A stretch of DNA of 57,747 nt, taken from NCBI RefSeq assembly GCF_002135315.1, contig NZ_NEGA01000021.1, positions 1 to 57,747 on the forward strand, in the 5' to 3' direction. Position 1 is the first letter of the stretch. Each line of letters opens with the position of its first letter. This document shows, piece after piece, positions 53,890-57,747 of the stretch. This DNA is from Acinetobacter sp. ANC 3903. GTDB taxonomy: Bacteria; Pseudomonadota; Gammaproteobacteria; Pseudomonadales; Moraxellaceae. The position numbers were made by a program, and so were the translations under genes. The notes beneath the pieces were generated by a model. That model saw only the letters and a program-made list of their open reading frames with translations, was not told where the DNA came from and did no database searches.

Positions 53890-55131
53890 ATGACAAACTT
53901 AAATATCGATCAATTTATTCAAACTTTGCCTACACAAGCAGCTCATCGTATTCAATCAGAGGATGAGGCAATTCGTATAGCTCAACAATTGGCTGAACAA
54001 TTTGCAAAAGAAGCATCTCTACGTGATCAAAAACGGCAACTACCTGTTGATGAATTGAATGCTTTTTCACAGAGTGGGTTATGGGCGATTACAGTTCCTA
54101 AACAGTATGGCGGTGCTGGTGTTTCATGGCGTACTGCTTTAGAAGTCATCAAAATTATTTCATCTGTTGACCCGTCATTAGGCCAATTACCACAAAATCA
54201 CTTGGTCATTTTGGAACATATTCGTTTAGATGGCACAGAAGCACAGAAAAAGTTCTTTTTTGAGTTAGTGCTAAATGGTGTACGTTTTGGTAATGCATTC
54301 TCAGAAATAGGCAATAAACATGTTGCTGATTTTAAAACTATTATTAAGCCTATAGCAGATAATGCTAATCAACATGGTTTTGAAGTGAATGGTAAAAAAT
54401 TCTTTGCGACAGGTGCTTTATTAGCACATTGGGTACCTATCGTAACAGTGAATACAGAAGGCCTTCCACATTTAGCATTAGTTCCAAGAGAAACTCATGG
54501 TTTAACTGTGATTAATGATTGGTCCGGTTTTGGCCAGAGAACCACAGCTAGTGGCACTGTGATAATTGAGCAAGTAAAAGTACCTGTTGAACATGTTGTT
54601 CCAATTTATCAAGCCTTTGCAAAGCCAACAGTCGCAGGACCTGTTTCACAAATTATTCAAGCGGCTATAGATGCAGGAATTGCACGAGGCGCTATTCAGG
54701 AAACGATTCAATACGTTAAACAGTATGCTCGCCCATGGATTGATGCCAATCAAGAAAAGGCAACAGATGATCACTATACGATTGCAGCAATTGGGGATTT
54801 GAAAATTAAGTTGCGTGCTGCTGAGGCAGTTCTAGATTTGGCGGCAGACCAGATTGAAGTAGCCACGAATCAAGCTGATGAAGAAAGTGTTGCTGAGGCA
54901 TCTGTGCTGGTTGCTGAAGCGAAGGTACTAACAACGGAAGTAGCTATTCTTGCAGCGAATAAATTGTTTGAATTAAGTGGTACACGTTCGACTCTGGCAG
55001 AACTTAACCTTGATAGACACTGGAGAAATGCGCGGACTCATACTTTACACGATCCAGTGCGCTGGAAATATCATTTAGTAGGAAATTACTTTTTAAATGG
55101 TGTTAAACCACCACGACATCCTTGGGCATAG
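53890..55131 (+). CDS. sfnB: SfnB-type acyl-CoA-dehydrogenase-like flavoenzyme (copy 3)
   Basis: A 413-residue member of the SfnB/DszC branch, with WAITVPKQYGGAGVSWRTAL (about 69-88), DWSGFGQRTTASGT and LDRHWRNARTHTLHDPVRWK near the C-terminus. It has no Cys and only the initiator Met. It follows ompW, probably in one transcript under the sigma-54 promoter at 53173. It differs enough from the two relatives at 2543 and 4967 that each may take a different organosulfur substrate. FMNH2 could come from MsuE. Confidence 0.87.
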   Translation: MTNLNIDQFIQTLPTQAAHRIQSEDEAIRIAQQLAEQFAKEASLRDQKRQLPVDELNAFSQSGLWAITVPKQYGGAGVSWRTALEVIKIISSVDPSLGQLPQNHLVILEHIRLDGTEAQKKFFFELVLNGVRFGNAFSEIGNKHVADFKTIIKPIADNANQHGFEVNGKKFFATGALLAHWVPIVTVNTEGLPHLALVPRETHGLTVINDWSGFGQRTTASGTVIIEQVKVPVEHVVPIYQAFAKPTVAGPVSQIIQAAIDAGIARGAIQETIQYVKQYARPWIDANQEKATDDHYTIAAIGDLKIKLRAAEAVLDLAADQIEVATNQADEESVAEASVLVAEAKVLTTEVAILAANKLFELSGTRSTLAELNLDRHWRNARTHTLHDPVRWKYHLVGNYFLNGVKPPRHPWA

Positions 55132-55142
55132 CCTATCAGTGA

Positions 55143-55173
55143 AAAGCTCCATTATTAAAATAATGGAGCTTTC
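55143..55173 (+). terminator. Terminator of the ompW-sfnB unit
   Basis: The stem AAGCTCCATTATT-AAA-ATAATGGAGCTT is followed by TCTTATTTTTT, 12 bases after the stop. It may serve both directions with the opposite torF gene. Confidence 0.88.
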
Positions 55174-55217
55174 TTATTTTTTAAGCCCATAAAAACAGGC
55201 TGGCGTAACAGAATCAA

Positions 55218-55973
55218 TTAAAAAGAAAAGGATTTACTTAATCCTAGGATCACTTTATTGTCATGACCATCAAGATCAATTCCGACATAAGAGAATTTTG
55301 CAGAAATACCATCATTAAAGGATTTGGTTAGAGAAAGAGAATATGTGAAAAACTCATCTAGTCCACCAATGCGTTCCTGATCAAAGGTATCACCGAATGC
55401 ATAGCCAAGTTGAGGAGTTAATGTCACACTTGGTTTGAGCTGAATATCTGCCTGAGTTGTAATATACCATGCAGATTCATCCTGATTCTTTGGATCTGGT
55501 AAATATGCATTACGGTCAGGTGTAAAATGTACTTTCGCACTTAAATTAACAGGATGTACATTTTCTACTTTGTAGTTAAGTCCAGCATATACTTCATAAG
55601 TATTGTATTTTGTTTGATTGGGATAATTTAAATAATATAAACCAACATCAACTCCCAAATTGTTATTAAGCTGAGTTGCATAACCTCCATAAATATCCCA
55701 TTCAACATCACTGTCTGCATTTCCATTGCCATCTTTATCATACCATTTTACATTAGAAGCAAAACTGCCTAAATAAAGACCAGAAGCATGTTGATAATCA
55801 ATGCTGCCTTGAAGGCTTACTCCTCCAGTTTGATCCAAACCCCGGGCATAATAATCACTCACTGCACTAATATTTCCAGTAGTCGCTGCATAACTGTAGA
55901 TACTTGATAAAGACATCATGGCCAGTAAACTAGAACGAATATAGTGCTTAAGACGTGATTTTGATTGAGCCAT
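55218..55973 (-). CDS. TorF-type outer-membrane porin without sulfur amino acids in the mature part
   Basis: A 251-residue beta-barrel of the TorF/Gcw_chp family. A signal peptide of about 29 residues (MAQSKSRLKHYIRSSLLAMM...SYA) precedes ATTGNISAVSDYYARGLDQT, the family start. The chain ends in SKSFSF. The mature part has no Cys and no Met; the only internal Met residues are in the cleaved signal. GGAA lies before the ATG at 55973, and a -24/-12 promoter is at 56008-56023. It is likely a channel for sulfur compounds induced by sulfur starvation. Confidence 0.83.
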   Translation of the reverse strand: MAQSKSRLKHYIRSSLLAMMSLSSIYSYAATTGNISAVSDYYARGLDQTGGVSLQGSIDYQHASGLYLGSFASNVKWYDKDGNGNADSDVEWDIYGGYATQLNNNLGVDVGLYYLNYPNQTKYNTYEVYAGLNYKVENVHPVNLSAKVHFTPDRNAYLPDPKNQDESAWYITTQADIQLKPSVTLTPQLGYAFGDTFDQERIGGLDEFFTYSLSLTKSFNDGISAKFSYVGIDLDGHDNKVILGLSKSFSF

Positions 55974-56007
55974 AGTAAAGTTCCAGAAAAAATAAGTCTT
56001 TTGTATT

Positions 56008-56023
56008 GGCATTTTCCATGCCA
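56008..56023 (-). promoter_or_regulatory. Sigma-54 promoter of torF
   Basis: The minus strand reads TGGCATGGAAAATGCC: a strong -24 box and the GC of the -12 box at the right spacing. The box is also part of a palindrome TTGGCAT...ATGCCAA. The start point near 55998 leaves about 25 bases to the ATG. Confidence 0.7.
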
Positions 56024-56610
56024 AAATTAAATTATTGATTTATAATAATTATTTTTTATTTTATAAACAGTGGTTGTATATTTTTTTTAATATTTGTGGA
56101 TTTAATGTTGTATTTTATAAATGGTGAAATTATTTATTCTGAAACTTTTTCATAAATCGAGCTTCATCATTAAGATTTAAAAAATTACCTTATCCGTGAG
56201 TATGTCTAAAATAATACATCAAAAAAAACGTTAAATTAATGATATGCCACATCATTTTTATATTACTGTCAATGCTGATGCAATTAGTACACCATTTCAA
56301 ATCCCAAGACAGGATTTGAACAAGATTTTTAAGTAATTCAAAACACTAAATCTAATTTGGGTACAAAATTTTTAAAGTCTTAAAAATCATTTATTTAGGA
56401 CTGGAGTTGTTTTATTAAATCTTATAAAGATTTTAATTGTTCCAAACAATGACAATCATAATTAAAACACCAACTGAGTATGGTCTTTAAAAGGCCTCAT
56501 AATTTCGTGAGGTTTTTTGATTTTTCAGAGGAATTAATTTGAGCAAACAGCTAAATTTTTTAATGCATGGTGGAAACGCGCTCAGTAAAAAGAATTAAAT
56601 GGTTATAAAA
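56024..56610. other. Intergenic, AT-rich
   Basis: About 590 bp upstream of torF with no gene recognised. A GGCCTCATAATTTCGTGAGGTTTT hairpin (about 56493-56516) could be the terminator of a lost plus-strand gene. Confidence 0.4.
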
Positions 56611-56653
56611 TACTAGTTCGCTTACCTCCATCTGGTTAAGCGGGCTTTTTTAA
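56611..56653 (+). terminator. Terminator hairpin at the start of the right phage cassette
   Basis: GTTCGCTTA...TAAGCGGGC followed by six T. It is the counterpart of the minus-strand hairpin at 16584-16620. Confidence 0.6.
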
Positions 56654-56768
56654 TATTTAATAAATCATTAATTAAGTTTTTCTAATAATGTGATTTAATT
56701 AACATTATTTTATATTTTGGCATATTAAGCCACTGAATATTATTTGATTAGTGTACAAAATAGCCAAT

Positions 56769-56853
56769 AGAAACTAGCTGTAGTTTCTAAAAGGACTTTT
56801 CCATGGTCCTTATTTTATAAGCCCCATACCAATTCTAAGTGTGGGCTTTTTTT
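56769..56853 (+). ncRNA. About 85-nt structured RNA (C4-like cassette A)
   Basis: Three stems in a row: AGAAACT-N6-AGTTTCT (56769-56788), AAGGAC-N9-GTCCTT (about 56791-56811) and a terminator AAGCCC...GGGCTT (56819-56848) with a T-run. TTGATT lies about 22 bases before the first stem. The inverted counterpart at 16384-16468 keeps each stem although loops and paired bases differ, which supports an RNA function. Confidence 0.6.
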
Positions 56854-56961
56854 ATATGAGGGAAAGCTGTAGATCTTATTTAATTCCACTTAACACTCGC
56901 ACTGTATTAGGCATGGGTTGTGAGTGGGGTTTCAGGAATTCAGTTAAAAAAACGGTGGGGT

Positions 56962-57123
56962 ATGATTAAGAAAATTATCAAATCTATTTTTTGCAAGCAT
57001 GATTACAAATTGATTCGAACTATTCATGGGGATCAGATTAATCAATTAAATGCCCGTAGTGAATGGCAATGTAAAAAGTGTAAGTGGATTACCTATAGTT
57101 GTTATGTAGACCGAATCAAATAG
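56962..57123 (+). CDS. 53-residue zinc-ribbon-like phage-type protein, copy 2
   Basis: Encodes MIKKIIKSIFCKHDYKLIRT and, at the end, SEWQCKKCKWITYSCYVDRIK, nearly identical to the product of 16119-16280, with the CKH and CKKC elements kept. GGTGGGG is directly upstream of the ATG at 56962; the longer frame from 56920 has no support. Conservation with mostly conservative replacements argues for a real protein. Confidence 0.68.
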   Translation: MIKKIIKSIFCKHDYKLIRTIHGDQINQLNARSEWQCKKCKWITYSCYVDRIK

Positions 57124-57292
57124 CATCATATAACAAATACTATCTCTATTATTGATATTTGATATGGCATTTTTAATGCTTGATAAATCATTAATTAGCA
57201 TCGATTAATAGTTTGATTTGGTTAATATTATTTTATTTTTTTGGCATATTATGTCACTGAAAATTTATTGAATAGTATGCAAAATAACCATC

Positions 57293-57347
57293 AGAAACAG
57301 CTATAGTTTCTAAATTACCCTCCAGGAGCCCCAATCCCCTGGAGGGT
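57293..57347 (+). ncRNA. Structured RNA (cassette B)
   Basis: AGAAAC-N7-GTTTCT (57293-57311) is followed by a hairpin CCCTCCAGG...CCTGGAGGG (57318-57346). Bases 57320-57326 (CTCCAGG) are complementary to CCTGGAG at 57394-57400, the Shine-Dalgarno of the downstream small gene. Confidence 0.5.
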
Positions 57348-57407
57348 TTCTAGTTTATATAAGTCCAATCACCCTTACCAAAGTGTTTTTTTGCCTGGAG
57401 AAAAATG

Positions 57408-57520
57408 ATGCTCCAATTCTTGATGTGTTTATTCGGCCTGCATGATGCCACTGAAATCGATTACACGATTGATGATAAAGAAATCAAAGTTGCCGGGATT
57501 GTTTGAAAGAAGTTAAGTGA
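57408..57520 (+). pseudogene. 37-residue phage-type small protein, copy 3, frameshifted
   Basis: Starts MLQFLMCLFGLHDATEIDYT like the copies at 15345 and 15908, but one base is missing near codon 28, so the frame ends at TGA (57504-57506) as VAGIV. The other frame still carries the normal ending LKEVK. Confidence 0.65.
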
Positions 57521-57579
57521 TAATTGATCAAAAAAATACGATTAATTAAATTAATAAACCCAAATCCTGTTTAAGCCAA

Positions 57580-57747
57580 TCATTCCATTACTCGAATAGC
57601 TGGCTTGTTTTGATGGCATAACGGGTAAGCACATAAAGATGCATAAATTCCAGCTAAGTATCCTTCAATGCTTCTCGCTTTACTCGTCACCAAATGATAT
57701 TTCCCTTTTAACAGGCTGAATAAAGTCTCTATTTTATTACGCTGCTT
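57580..57747 (-). pseudogene. Transposase C-terminus of a second IS (IS982-like), partial
   Basis: The minus strand encodes KQRNKIETLFSLLKGKYHLV followed by a segment with SKARSIEGYLAGIYASL, ending TGA at 57580-57582. The IETxFS...RSIxGY pattern resembles IS982-family transposases. The rest of the gene lies outside the window, so whether it is intact is unknown; it is listed here as partial. Confidence 0.55.

Noticed and set aside
1..57747. CRISPR arrays, tRNA or rRNA genes
   Set aside because: No regularly spaced direct repeats and no tRNA-like cloverleaf or rRNA sequence were seen anywhere.

Overview
The window is 57.7 kb of AT-rich chromosome that looks like an Acinetobacter species or a close relative. 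The reasons are the SfnG/MsuE/SfnB sulfur genes, an IS17-like IS903-group element, an AAHS aromatic-acid transporter, gentisate and fumarylacetoacetate catabolic operons, and decayed phage genes. This assignment comes from protein character and base composition, not from a database search.

Layout. (1) 1-292: the 3' end of an IS903-group (IS5 family) element. (2) 847-14620: an organosulfur-scavenging cluster with two SfnR-type sigma-54 activators, two SfnB-type flavoenzymes, dimethylsulfone monooxygenase SfnG, FMN reductase MsuE, and a six-gene branched-chain-type ABC transporter operon that includes a degenerate acyl-CoA-synthetase-like protein. (3) 14.9-18.4 kb: a decayed phage module with tiny genes, broken genes and short structured RNAs. 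(4) 19.0-20.2 kb: a Bcr/CflA-type efflux gene. (5) 20.9-31.75 kb: a catabolic island (AAHS transporter, AMACR-like racemase, enolase-superfamily enzyme, acyl-CoA dehydrogenase, CaiB CoA-transferase, aldehyde dehydrogenase, OprD porin) with a TetR regulator and repeated TCAACCAAC-type operators. (6) 32.4-37.2 kb: a 3-hydroxybenzoate/gentisate operon with a divergent LysR regulator. (7) 37.5-44.8 kb: an aromatic pathway with a flavin monooxygenase, DUF2783 protein, IclR regulator, fumarylacetoacetase, maleylacetoacetate isomerase, VOC enzyme and 3-oxoacid CoA-transferase, ending in a truncated thiolase. (8) 44.9-52.0 kb: a restriction island with McrBC and a type I methylase gene hsdM cut by an IS. 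(9) 52.03-53.07 kb: a complete second copy of the IS. (10) 53.2-56.0 kb: more sulfur genes (OmpW-type protein, SfnB-type enzyme, TorF-type porin). (11) 56.6-57.75 kb: a second copy of the phage small-gene cassettes and the end of another transposase gene.

How the parts fit. The two IS copies are inverted, and the 9-bp sequences at the outer end of each are the two halves of one original target duplication. The segment between them has therefore been inverted. Undoing the inversion places the 53-56 kb sulfur genes directly beside those starting at 0.8 kb, giving one cluster of about 17 kb. Two independent signals support this. Four sigma-54 type -24/-12 promoters lie in front of the msuE-sfnG-sfnB, ompW-sfnB, torF and ABC-transporter transcription units. 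The encoded proteins are nearly free of Cys and Met; the mature OmpW and TorF proteins have none. This is the expected sulfur-sparing signature of sulfur-starvation proteins, and it implicates the two outer-membrane proteins in organosulfur uptake.
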